DNA of 64,000 nucleotides from assembly GCA_021234155.1 (NCBI GenBank), contig JAJEKV010000035.1:3672224-3736223 (forward strand). Reading direction: 5' to 3'. Source of the stretch: Isoetes taiwanensis (Eukaryota > Streptophyta > Lycopodiopsida > Isoetales > Isoetaceae). The position numbers and the translations under genes were made by a program. A model generated the notes under the pieces. The model searched no databases. It had not been told where the DNA came from and worked only from the letters and a program-made list of their open reading frames with translations. Positions 1-10,110 of the stretch are shown here, in pieces (the first letter of the stretch is position 1; each line of letters opens with the position of its first letter).

Positions 1-251
1 AGTCAAAGGAGGCCAGGGACCTTGCGTAAATCCTCACAAGAGGGGAGCTTCGACCCCGTGAGGCGGGATCCAAAAGTTCCCGAGGCAGCCCTTTCCCGAC
101 GGCGCCCCCCCCGGGGGGCCGACGCTAATGACCACCCTCCCGAGCCCTGTTCCCCTATCCGGCCCGTTGGATCCTCCGCTTCGTGGGCCCCTCTTCGAAG
201 GCCCAAAAGATTCCGTGATCGGCTGGGAGAACTTGTCAAACCGCGGCCCCG
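1..251. repeat. GC-rich dispersed repeat, copy 1
   Basis: This GC-rich block matches the block at 1159-1412 in the same orientation, with many substitutions and small indels. Both begin AGTCAAA, carry a GAGGGGAG motif near the start, and end near GTCAAACCGCG. It is open in more than one frame, but no protein family is recognisable and the openness follows from base composition. It may be part of a larger repeat cut by the window edge. Confidence 0.6.
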
Positions 252-1158
252 AGGTCGGCCTTTGTAGAAACCGCAGTGTTTTGTCGTTCGGGCATCGGGG
301 AGGCTACGGAATGGCCTTGGCTGGCTGGACCTTGACTTGGAATTGACCTTGGCTGGCTGGACGTTATACTTGGTCTAAGATTGCATTGAGAATATAAGCA
401 TCATAACTACTAGAATGAAGATAAATGATTACAGAAAAGCAAAAGTCAGTTAGACTGCGGGTGGGGAGGGGGGGGGAGAGGTTATCGCCTGACTGGAGAT
501 GGGTCTTGGACACTCATGCTAGACACCGTTTCTGGCGCGTGGAGCCTCCCTCACCGTCGCGACACGGTGCACAGTCCTGGTTGGATCTCACCCAGGCAAG
601 GGTGCTCTTCTCCATCCAAGAGCGGTAACAAGAGTCTTTCAGGTAGTACCAGTAACATTTTTAGAGTTTTTGCTCTTTGTTTAGATTTGGTTGCTTGTGA
701 TGATGGTTGTGTTTCAGTATCAAGGTGTATGGATAGAGAGAATGCCCCTGTTCAACGGATCCCTAAAGCTATTTGACATGGATGGCACTAACTTGTAATG
801 AACTGGTTTGTTTTGTTTCTCAGAAACAATTGTACCTTGATGAAAGATTGCTTCATAGTTTCTAAGTGGAACTTTTTTTAATGTGTCCGCACCACCTTGT
901 TGCCCCCTGGTCAAAGACTCGCCTTTTTTCGATGCACACTCTTTTAGTTATGCATTTTATTGCATTTATGCTTCATAAATTCGTAGTGTACACATGGCAT
1001 GGAATTAAATTATGGTTTTTGGTCAGCTGGCTTCCAGGGTCATCGTCAGCGTACGGGAAAATTTCCAAAATTTTCGGATAAGGTCCAGACCCAAGCGTTG
1101 GGGTTAGAACGGTCCGGGCAGCCCGTCGTTGGGCAAGCATGACTGGCACCCTTCCCCA
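252..1158. other. Interval between the two GC-rich repeats, no gene recognised
   Basis: No convincing coding region. There is a G-rich run near 460-478 and otherwise ordinary AT-rich sequence. It could be the interior of a small element bounded by the flanking direct repeats, but no primer-binding site, polypurine tract or target duplication was found. Confidence 0.4.
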
Positions 1159-1412
1159 AGTCAAACAAGGCCAGGACTTTGAACGGCCACCTCACTAGAG
1201 GGGAGAGTCCCGTCCCCAGGAGACGGACCCCAAAAAAGTTCTCGAGGCAGCCTGTCCTGGCACCGCCCCCTGGGGGACCGTATGCTAATGAACACTCTCC
1301 CGAAGCTCAGTTCCACTATCCGACCGTTGAATCCTCCGTTCAAGGACCCAGCTCCGAGCAGGACCAAAAAAATCCAAGATCGGTTCGGGAGAACCTGTCA
1401 AACCGCGAAGCG
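1159..1412. repeat. GC-rich dispersed repeat, copy 2
   Basis: Diverged direct copy of 1-251. After it, 1413-1654 has no gene. A 14-bp tandem duplication (ACGATATTTCAGAG-like) lies at 1481-1508. Confidence 0.6.
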
Positions 1413-1654
1413 TCCTGCAGGCGACCGTCCCCAGGAACGACGATTCGACTTCGCTCATACAAATAATTGTTCTTTTCATGACGATATTTCAGAGACGATA
1501 TTTCAGAAAACCAACTTCACGTTCTGGTGGATATATTTAGGCCACTAAAATTTTTGCTGGTAGTAATAGAATCCGGAATGTGATTGACTGCATGCATGCC
1601 TCAGGACTGTCTAAATAAGCCTAGGGACAAACTTTAATGAGCATCACATTTAAA

Positions 1655-1900
1655 AAAAACGTAAAAAAAAAAATATAAAGTCCATAATGTCGCTATAACA
1701 AAATAAAATCCGTGACGCCGTGATGCGGCAGTAAAACCGTGTATGTATACCGTTTTGAAATAACGTCGCATGCGGCGTGGCGCCACATCTTGACGCCTCC
1801 CGTAATTTTTTTCAAACCCAGCACGGCGGCTTTTCGAACTTTTTTGATGCTTCTTCTTCGAGCTTTTTTGGGCGATCTGCGACGCTAGTACCCTGATCGA
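1655..1900 (+). other. Candidate left subterminal region of a CACTA-like element
   Basis: An A-rich start with CACATTTAAAAAAAACG is followed by CG-rich short repeats, including ACGTCGCATGCGGCGT near 1762. The near-identical palindrome ACGTCGCATGCGACGT occurs twice at 19205-19325, on the far side of the En/Spm-like gene. Short repeats at both ends are typical of CACTA elements. The terminal CACTA motif itself is not clear, so the boundary is uncertain. An exon-like segment ending in a GTTAGT donor near 1922 could be a 5' untranslated exon. Confidence 0.35.
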
Positions 1901-2002
1901 CCTGCAAGCAACTATTCTAAGGTTAGTACATCATATTTTTAGATTGAATAGGTTTTTTGGATTGAAAGATGCATGCCTAACCTAGATTTCAATTGTTTTT
2001 TG

Positions 2003-2785
2003 TGTTTTCTTCATTTTTCTTCTTCCTCCTTTTTCTTTCTTTCTTTCTTTCTTTTTTTCTTTCCCCTTCCTTTCTTCTTCCCTCCTTCGTGTCCCCTTCT
2101 CTTCTTTCCTTCTCTATTTTTTCGATAGGACGCTGCCTTGTGGTGTGACGTTAAAATCTCTTCTTCTTCTTCTCTTATTTTTTTCCTCTTCTTTCCTTCT
2201 CTTATTTTTCTCTTCATATTTCTTTTCCTTCCCTTCTTCCCTTCTCTTATTTCTTCCCTTCTTCCTCCTTCTATTCTTTCTCTTCCCCTTCGATTCTATT
2301 CTTCTCTTCTCTTATTCTATTCTTCTCGATTCTATTCTTCTCTTCTCTTCTCTTATTCTATTATATTCTTCCTCTCCTCTTATTCTATTCTATTCTTCTC
2401 CTCTCTTATTCTCTTCTCTTATTCGATTCTATTCTTCTCTTCTCTTATTCTATTCTTCTCTTCTCTTCTTCTCTTCTTCGATTCTATTCTTCTTCTCTTT
2501 TTTTTCTCTTTTCCTTCCCTTCTTCCCTTCTCTTATTTCTTCCCTTCTTCCTCCTTCTATTCTTTCTCTTCCCCTTCGATTCTATTCTTCTCTTTTTTTT
2601 TCCTCCCCCATCATTTCTTCTTCTCTCCTTTGTGCTTTCCCTTCCCATCTTCGACCCTTCCCTTATTTCTTCTCCCCTTATCTTCTTCTTCGATTATTTT
2701 TTTCTTTTCTTGATTTTCTATTTTTTCCACTTTTATTTTTTTTATTTTTTTCGATCTTCTTCTTCTTTTTTTGTTCTTATTCTTT
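2003..2785. repeat. Long polypyrimidine (C/T) tract, low complexity
   Basis: About 780 bases are almost purely C and T on this strand, built from TTCTC/TTCTT-type units, with a short mixed break near 2123-2155. An 80-bp block at 2228-2311 recurs at 2513-2593, showing internal duplication. Open frames here (Ser/Phe/Leu only) are artefacts of composition. The tract lies between the candidate CACTA-like left end and the minisatellite. Confidence 0.9.
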
Positions 2786-2963
2786 TAACTTTTTGTTGCA
2801 GGTTTGGCAGCTGTCCTTTTTTATTTGGGCCCGGCAGGATCTTGTCTGCACACGTTCTTCATTTGGTAAGTTCATCACACTTGCATTTTTTTATAGCTTT
2901 AAATAGGTTAAAAAAAATTGACGGAGTGGCTTGTTCAAGGGCACGGGTCGGCTCCACCTAGAG

Positions 2964-2980
2964 TGGAGAGGACCATGTGT
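2964..2980. repeat. LINE target-site duplication, 3' side
   Basis: The 17-bp TGGAGAGGACCATGTGT is repeated exactly at 8669-8685. Here it directly abuts the poly-T (the minus-strand poly-A) at 2981-2991. The last T is ambiguous with the tail. Confidence 0.92.
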
Positions 2981-3043
2981 TTTTTTTTTTTGAGGGACGT
3001 CAAGAATTTATATTATGTAAAGAAGAAAATACACAGGGAAGGA

Positions 3044-6000
3044 TTAGATGAGGTGGAAATAATCCCCCCAAATCCTATCCTTCTCCTCACCTGGTAAGTT
3101 AGAGACTTGAAATTGATTATATAGCCTAGACTTGACTTCTTGGAGCAAAGATTGAGCAGTAGAGAACTTCCCATGAAAGATGACCTGGTTCCTTCTCTTC
3201 CAGATTACCCAACAAATGATAGCTCTACAAATGTTGAAGGCGACCTTCTTAACACGAGGCCAATTAGTTGGAAGAAGACCCAACAATACTTGTTGGCTAC
3301 TAAGGCGATGTCGAAAACATGACCGTGTCCATGCCCAAATACATTGAATGTCGGCACAAAGGTAGAAGCAATGCTCAATGGTTTCCGGGCATACAATTAC
3401 AAACCCCAGCAGAGTGGGCTTATTGTCGGCTTGAATGAGTGAACTTTAGTATTCGGCCCTAAGTGCACGATCGCGCACCGCCAGAGAAGAACCGACCGCT
3501 TGGGAGGGATACTCTTACACCAAATGGAGCTCCAAACCTTCACATATTGATCCTCTTCCACCCTAAGCCGCCATGGGAAGAAGGCTGCCAGGGCCTGAAG
3601 TCGCCGATATGCATAGCTACTCTTGACAAAGTTTTTGCCAAACAAACCGGCAGGGGTAAGCACCAAACCTTCTCCGTAGCAAAATTGGGGACCCGGAGGA
3701 ATGTTATCCGCAATCGCTTCCCGCATTGAGAAGTCGCACCAACGCATGCCAAACTTACGACCAAACCATCCCATGAAAGGAGACGACCATTCTCATACCA
3801 CGCCTCAAAGAAATGACTCCAAAGCCCTCCATCTACGCTTGGGTAGCAGGGTGCATAGTAGCAAATGATGGGGAGATGAGGCATGGGAACCCACAAGAAA
3901 GGAGAAGAGGTCCGGGACCAATTGGCGTGATGAAGGGAAATGAGAGGCCTAACTGCATCCCAAGCTTTAAGCAGTCCTTCAATAATGGAGAGGCCTCGAG
4001 GAGTGGGAGCAAGGGGATACAATAAAGCCCAAGGCAAAGGGGGTTCAATACCTAGTTTACCAAGAGCTCGTGAGTGCTGCAGAGACTGAGCAATAAGACG
4101 TGTGCCTGAAGACTGATGATCATTGCAAATAACTTGCCGATAAGTTTAGAAGCCAAAGAGCTTGCCATGTAGAGCTAGATCAAGCATCCCCAAGCCGCCA
4201 TGGTTCTTAGGGCGGACACACTTACTCCATGCAACTTTAACTACCGCCCCCAACTCATTACCGCCCCATATGAAATTACGCACAAGTGCAGCCATCTCCT
4301 TGAACTTACTAGCGGGTGCAAGAAGCGCGGAGACCGCATAAATGTGAGTACTGCAGAGCACTGACTTAGCCACCTGTATCCTGCCTGCCATTGACAAAGA
4401 AGCTCCTCGCCACCATAGGAGGTGCCTCTGAAGACCCAATAAGACTTGATCCCATGCCTGGGCTAGAGAAACGTCCATACCAAAAGGGATTCCGAGTAAT
4501 CTAGTCACCTCCCCAGCTGGTATGACTTGCCATGGGTAGCAGTACAAGCAATTGGGGGGAGGAGTGTCTAGAGCCCAGATCGCACTACATTTTTGCCAAT
4601 TGAGCAAGCACCCTGAAGCCAGAGAGAAGATATCCAGGAGCTGCTTAGCTTTATCAAGGTTGTCCTCATTAGCCTTTAGTAAGAGAAATGTGTCATCTGC
4701 AAACTGATTACAGATAACTTGAGAACCATCCGCCAACTGCAAACCCTCAATGAGGTCATCATTTAAAGCACGACGAAGAAGCTGAGATAAACCTTCAGCC
4801 ACAATGGTAAATAGGAATGGAGCTAGGGGGCAGCCCTGCCTAATGCCCCTACTCACAGAAAATATCCGCGAAGGCTCACCCTGGAACAGGACCGCTGCTT
4901 TGGCAGAACATAGGAGCTTCCACACAAGAGAGCAAAAGGATGGTCCAAAACCCAACCTAGGCATGATCCTCAAAAGAAAATCCCAGGAAACACTGTCATA
5001 CGCTTTGGCAAAATCCAGTTTCAGATATGCGACCTGTTGCTTGGAGGCACGTGCCCAATACATTCCCTCATACGCTGTTGCAACATTGTTCAGTATGTGT
5101 CTGCCTGGTAGGAAACCTGTTTGCTCCTCACTGATTGAAGTGCCAAGAATAGCTTTGAGTTTCTCAGCATAAGCTTTAGCAATAATCTTGTAAACTACTG
5201 GCAACAAAGTGATCGGCCTCCACTCAGATATATTTCGAGGCTCCTTAACCTTAGGGATGAGGGCAATTAAGCCAGTGTTCAAAATTCTATCCAATTGGTG
5301 AGACTGCAAGAGCTCCTGATATGCTTGCCAGACTAGAGTTGATGACCATTCCCATGAAGCCTTGAAAAACTCAACTGGAATACCATCCATACCTGGACAT
5401 TTGTCGTTAGCCATCATTTCTACAGCAGATTGAAGATTGTCAAGGGTGAGAGGAAGCTCCATCTCTAGTTGCTGCGTTGGGGAAATAATAGGTTGGAGCT
5501 TGGAAAGAACGATGCTCTTCGCTTCCTCCTGGAAAGGTAGGTTCTTTTCTTGAAAAAAGTGAGCAAAGTGTTCTGCTAAAAAAGTTTTAAGCTGGTTTGG
5601 ATCAGTCACGCATTGACCATCAGATAATTGAATAGAGGATAGAGCTGATCTTTGACGTTTCAAACGAGTAGCTCGAAAGAACATTTTGGAACACCTATCT
5701 CCTTCTTTCAACCAAGCCAAGCCAGATTTGACCTTGTCTTGTGTCGTGCTAACAGCTTCAAGATCCTGAATTTCCCGGACAAGCTGAGCCTCTTGTGCAT
5801 GCATGCTACCAGAGATCCTAATCTGTTTCAATTCAGCATACTTCTGTGAAATTAACTCTCTTTCACGAGTAACCCGTTCTCGACCCCATTGTTTTGCAAA
5901 AGCTTTAACAGATGCAAGGGCTGAGATCAGAGTTCTCATAGCACTATCAGAGGGAGGTGAGGAAAGCCATGCCGCCTGGCAGCCACGAAGAAAGTCTCTA

Positions 6001-6774
6001 TCTTTTAAGTAACGAGAATTTAACTTGAACACAGACCTGCTAGCAGAACGTGCTGGTATCTCCTGAGTCCGGATAATCTGAGGGTTATGATCAGACACTG
6101 TTTGCAAGAGGTAATTGTTGCGATACAACCCTGGTTGACGTTGTTGAGCAAACATGTTTGCATAGCACCTGTCATGCCTTGCCGCTGCACGTGCTGTCCC
6201 CTGCGCACCATTGCACCATGTGAAGCCTGCATCACCTGTCACCTCTAAGAAACCGTGCTCCATCAACAACTGGTCCCACTGCTCCTTCTCAAAACCAGAA
6301 ACTGTCTCACCTTGTCCCAGACGATCAACAGGCATTTCCACCATATTAAAGTCTCCTAACAACAACCAAGCAACCTGATCCCCCCACTTTTTCATTTTGT
6401 TTCGTATGGACGCCCATAAGGATGCACGTTTGCGGGCGCTTAGGAGCATAGACATTTACAATGCCCCACTCAAACCCATCTTGGATCCACTTGATAGCAG
6501 TCCACCTACCCCATTTATCTTTGCACGTGAAAGTAACACTGACATCTAAGGACCAAGAGATAAAAGAACCTGCACGAGGGCGTCCTGACACACTCAGCAA
6601 ACCCACATGCTGCTGACCCATAATATTCAACAGTCCGGTTACTGCACCTGGAGTACACTTATGTTCTTGAAGACATAGAATCTGTGGATGAATCCTACGA
6701 ACCTGCGCTGCTACTCTAGCCCTCTTTGTGGGGGAGGACTTCAACCCTCTAACATTCCAGCTAAGAATATTCAT
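3044..6774 (-). pseudogene. LINE ORF2 polyprotein (AP endonuclease, reverse transcriptase, zf-RVT), frameshifted
   Basis: It starts at 6774 with MNILSWNVRG, the usual L1-type endonuclease start, followed by CLQEH and GIVNVYAP. A one-base frameshift near 6440 separates this from the rest of the endonuclease (LLLGDFNM, and SDHNP in place of SDHxP). The reverse transcriptase follows in the long frame 6455-4146: WRPITLLPVVYKI, GFLPGRHI, LDFAKAYDSV, RGIRQGCPLAP and the catalytic FADD. The frame stops at 4146 just after HGGLGMLDL. Homology continues in other frames down to a zf-RVT region (VWSSIWCKSIPPKRSVLLWR near 3500) and a C-terminus ending at 3044, with at least three more breaks. Motif order and total length match plant LINE ORF2. 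The domains would nick target DNA and copy the RNA, but this copy cannot make a full product. Confidence 0.92.
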
Positions 6775-8654
6775 CCTATAGGTTGTGACTGTACAATGCT
6801 CCTTTTCTTCCTACGTTTAGGAGATTTGCTCACACCACAAGTGGGTACTGATGGGTCATAAAGTACCATGGATTTGGAGTCTACTGCAACATCCATGCTT
6901 TCCACAACATCCATGTTTACATCCGTGTCCCCATGGGAAACACCAGGGACCATTTCCGGGTTCTCATCCATTGATCCCTCATCTATAGAACCTGATACCT
7001 CTTCATTCCCATATATACCAGGCATGTCATCACCTAGTTCATCCGCCCGCCTCTGAGACTGTGCACGTTTGTTTCTTTTTGTGGTCACCATGGTCCATTG
7101 GTTCGGGTTCTGATCAGAGGGGAACTGCTGAGATGGGATAGGAGGAGAAGTAGCTTGAACTGTAGTAGCAAGAGAGTCAAGGGGAGCAAATACAGGGGTC
7201 ACAGTAGGTGGGTGAGAAGTATGCGACTCTGGGACATTATGGGATAATGGAGGTGGGGTGGGAATACTCTGGGATAATGGTGAAGGTGCAGGTGTTGCAA
7301 AAGAGGGAGCAAACTGAGGTGGAGTAGGGTTACATGAAACCTGAGGGTCCACGCCAATGGGTGACATGGGAATCTTGGCAGAGGGGTACCAACGACGAAG
7401 GTCAGCAGCATTTAGCAACTGAAGATTGCAGCATGAGTAAAACTCTCCGCTCTTAATTACAACATCCTTAGGCAACTGCTTATCCATGGGAAGTCCCACA
7501 CAAATTTGTGCACCTCTAGTAATAGAGTGGGCGATGTAGATGCCCAAAGCTTTAGCAACAGAAATCATAAACTTGGGAATAAGAAGGTCCGGAGGCAAGT
7601 CTTCAAGCTGGAACCAGCATGGAAGCTTAGCTTTAAGAGGTAGATTGATGGAGAAACCAGGATAATAGTTTTGGAAGAGAACGGGGGTACCACCCATGGT
7701 ATCCACACCACGCGTAACCAATTTTTCAACATCTTCCTCATTCTTGAACATGATCAAAAAGAAGCCCTTCCCCAGTGCCTTAATGGACTCATAAGGACGA
7801 ATGTGATTACGCCTAAGAAGGGCCCCCAACCAATTAGAAATCTTTCTCAAGTCAAAAAACTCACCTGTCCAATACGCCACTACTGAGTAGGCAACGAGGT
7901 TTGAAAGATATCGACAGTGCTCTGACTGATCGACCTCCACCACCACCTTATCTGCCAAGCAGTTCTCTATAGAGATGCTGTTAGCAATTGGCTTACCTCG
8001 GGCATCGCTACTCAAGCGCTCTACCAGATCCGCTTTATTACCCCTCCGTACAAAATCCAGGGCTTCTGCCACCCTATTACTTTGTTTGGGAGCCAGGTCT
8101 TTTTGAATCCACTCACTAAAACGCTGCTGGGACACTCGCTTCACTGAATCATTAGATTTCCATGCAGATTGTCCTGGAGCAGCCCTGTTTGCCGTAGATG
8201 AGCCCACTGCCTCAGAAGCTTTGAGAGCACTTTGTCCACTATCACAAGCCAGAACAGAAATTCTACTTCCTTTTCTTCCGTTATTGTTCCTTTCCATCTC
8301 AGCATCAATAAACACAGCACTATCCTTGGCACTCTTCCTTGTCTGCAGCTCACCTTTGATAGCTTTGATAGCGATTCCATCTGCAGAGTCATCCTTTAGG
8401 CCTCCATCAGCCAAATTTGTCCCTGTTTCAAGAATCGGGTTCTGGAAAAAAAAAATTTGGCTGCCCAATCCTTCTCCGAAAGTTGGGGCTTTTGCAACGG
8501 ATGCATTCATCACTGGTTGTGACAGCGTTGGACGATTTTTGGGGGCATTACATGGGCCCCCTCGATCAGAATCAGTCCCTGCAGCAGCTAGCCGAGCAGC
8601 AGTAGCGGCCGCCCATTCCTCCGCTTGCGCCAAAATTGCCACGTCAGCATCCAT
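6771..8654 (-). CDS. LINE ORF1 protein, DUF4283-like RNA-binding protein
   Basis: A continuous 627-residue frame. The open frame runs upstream to 8681, but an ATG there would lie inside the target duplication, so I chose the ATG at 8654 (MDADVAILAQAEEW). Residues about 255-375 look like the DUF4283 domain of plant LINE ORF1 proteins, with LGKGFFLIMF, NYYPGFSINL and the typical PCWFQLEDLPPDLL strand. A proline/serine-rich stretch follows (about 440-510). Two basic clusters, KRNKRAQSQRR and SPKRRKKR, could act in nuclear import or RNA binding. The CCHC knuckle usual after DUF4283 is not visible. The stop overlaps the ORF2 start as ATGA, which suggests coupled translation or reinitiation. This family binds element RNA to form the transposition particle. 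Confidence 0.8.
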   Translation of the reverse strand: MDADVAILAQAEEWAAATAARLAAAGTDSDRGGPCNAPKNRPTLSQPVMNASVAKAPTFGEGLGSQIFFFQNPILETGTNLADGGLKDDSADGIAIKAIKGELQTRKSAKDSAVFIDAEMERNNNGRKGSRISVLACDSGQSALKASEAVGSSTANRAAPGQSAWKSNDSVKRVSQQRFSEWIQKDLAPKQSNRVAEALDFVRRGNKADLVERLSSDARGKPIANSISIENCLADKVVVEVDQSEHCRYLSNLVAYSVVAYWTGEFFDLRKISNWLGALLRRNHIRPYESIKALGKGFFLIMFKNEEDVEKLVTRGVDTMGGTPVLFQNYYPGFSINLPLKAKLPCWFQLEDLPPDLLIPKFMISVAKALGIYIAHSITRGAQICVGLPMDKQLPKDVVIKSGEFYSCCNLQLLNAADLRRWYPSAKIPMSPIGVDPQVSCNPTPPQFAPSFATPAPSPLSQSIPTPPPLSHNVPESHTSHPPTVTPVFAPLDSLATTVQATSPPIPSQQFPSDQNPNQWTMVTTKRNKRAQSQRRADELGDDMPGIYGNEEVSGSIDEGSMDENPEMVPGVSHGDTDVNMDVVESMDVAVDSKSMVLYDPSVPTCGVSKSPKRRKKRSIVQSQPIG

Positions 8655-8668
8655 CCTGCGAAATTCCA

Positions 8669-8685
8669 TGGAGAGGACCATGTGT
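8669..8685. repeat. LINE target-site duplication, 5' side
   Basis: Exact 17-bp partner of 2964-2980. The minisatellite resumes with ACCCGGGTTCGAAG immediately after it. Confidence 0.92.
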
Positions 8686-9308
8686 ACCCGGGTTCGAAGT
8701 CCACTTCCACTATGATCAAATTTTATTTTCCTAGGTTAAGGAGTGGCTTGTTCAAGGGCACAGTCGGCTCCACCTAGAGTGGAGAGGATCACGTACCCGG
8801 GTTCAAGTCGACTTCGACTTGTTATTTGTTAGGTCTAAAATAAAATTGTAGTGGCTTGTTCAAGGGCATGGTCGGCTCCACCTTGCGTGGAGAGGACCAG
8901 GTGTCCGGGTCCAAGACCACTTTTCTTCTCATTCTTAGGTAGATGTGGCTACGGCAAGGACATGGTCGGCTCCACCGCGAGTGGGGGGGACCAGGTGTTC
9001 GGGCCTTAGTTCACGTTTATTGTCAGTTTTAGCTAGAGGTAGCTAGGGCAAAGATATGGTCGGCTCCACCATGAGTGGAGGGGACCAGATGTTCGGGCCC
9101 TAGTCCCACATTTCTTATTTTTTTTTTTAGGTAGAGGTGGCTAGGGAAAGGGCATGGTCGGCTCCACCATGAGTGGGGAGGACCACGTGTTCGGGTCCTA
9201 ATCATACTCTAGCCTAATCCAAATTGATCTAATCTAGTCTATCTAGCTTATTCCATCAGTCCAAAGCCTCCTCTATTATCTAGCCAAATCTAGCTTTTGA
9301 TCCGAGTA

Positions 9309-9752
9309 AGGGTCTATTCGCACCCATGGTCAAGTTTAGTTAAGTTATTTTTATCGTTAAGTTAAGTTAACAGTAACTGGATGATTCCCTTCACACCAGT
9401 GCTAGTTAAAAAAAATAGGTTAGGCTAACTTAATGTAATACTATTTCGCACTAAAAGCTTTGGTAAAAAAATAACTTAACTAATGAACTAAATTATTTCG
9501 AACATGTCTAGTTAAGTTAGCCAAAGGCATAAAAAATTATAAGCACAATTAACTAAACTTAAAGTGACCTCTATGGGGTGATTTAACTTTTAGTGCTAAT
9601 TTCTAATTTAGTTAATTTTTAGTTAATTTTGCTAACTAATCCGAACAAGGTGCGAAGATAAGTTTAGGTAGTGTTTTTGTTTAAAAAAGTTAACTAAATT
9701 TCGGGACTATCTGCTAACTAATTAACTAGTAATACGAATGTAAATTGACCCT
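9309..9752. mobile_element. MITE-like foldback element
   Basis: About 444 bp of AT-rich sequence with imperfect terminal inverted repeats: AGGGTCTATTCGCA at the left, and AGGGTCAATTTACATTCG read inward from the right. The interior is full of GTTAAGTTAACTAA-type motifs that can pair between the halves. There is no coding capacity. I could not define a target duplication, so the superfamily is open. The remainder to 9985 is AT-rich with a 13-G run near 9821-9833. Confidence 0.5.
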
Positions 9753-10110
9753 GGGTCTGAATACCCTAATCTAACCTATTTAGTTTTTCTTGTTTCTTCT
9801 TCTTCTTTTTTTTTTGCTTTTGGGGGGGGGGGGGGATCGGATAAGGTATTAGTCGCCATAGGGCGTGTTATAAGTAATGATTATATGGTCTGCATACATG
9901 TTTGATATTGTCGTATTATGTTGCATTTACTTTATGCATGCTTGGCTTTTGTATTCATTATTTTGTTTTGTTTGTAGGCATAAAAATGGCCTCAGTAAGG
10001 ACAGAGATGCTTAGTGAAATTAGGCGCATTCTCATCAATCAAATATGCGCCTGATCCAGACCGGAACGACATATGCAAACCGATGATCAATTAACCGCTT
10101 TGTAGCATCG

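Larger units (their letters stand above)
2981..8668 (-). mobile_element. Non-LTR retrotransposon (plant L1-type LINE), decayed
   Basis: A 5.7 kb element on the minus strand with a short poly-A tail at its 3' end (2981-2991), ORF1, and ORF2 with AP endonuclease, reverse transcriptase and zf-RVT. It is bounded by 17-bp target duplications, the length class expected of target-primed reverse transcription. The 5' end lies only 14 bp upstream of the likely ORF1 ATG, so there is essentially no 5' UTR and the copy is probably slightly 5'-truncated. ORF1 is open, but ORF2 has several frame breaks, so the copy is not autonomous. It landed in copy 1 of a minisatellite. Confidence 0.93.
2926..9215 (+). 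repeat. Six-copy minisatellite (~95-112 bp unit) interrupted by a LINE
   Basis: Each copy has GTGGCTTGTTCAAGGGCA (later GTGGCTAGGGCAAAG-like), then GGTCGGCTCCACC, then GTGGAGAGGACCA and a GTTCGGG-type end. Copies start near 2926, 8743, 8851, 8944, 9039 and 9136. Copy 1 is split by the LINE: 2926-2980 continues at 8686-8742 and is 112 bp once the insert is ignored. Copies 1 to 3 resemble one another more than copies 4 to 6. The copies are not coding. Confidence 0.85.

Noticed and set aside
1-1412. LTR pair of a small retrotransposon
   Set aside because: The blocks do not share TG/CA ends, and no primer-binding site, polypurine tract or target duplication was found.
2138-2906. Open frames of 191 and 253 codons
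   Set aside because: They lie in the polypyrimidine tract and encode only Ser, Phe, Leu and similar residues. The openness is due to base composition.
4804-5172. A plus-strand frame of 122 codons opposite the LINE reverse transcriptase
   Set aside because: It is a shadow of the antisense ORF2, where the reverse transcriptase motifs are found.
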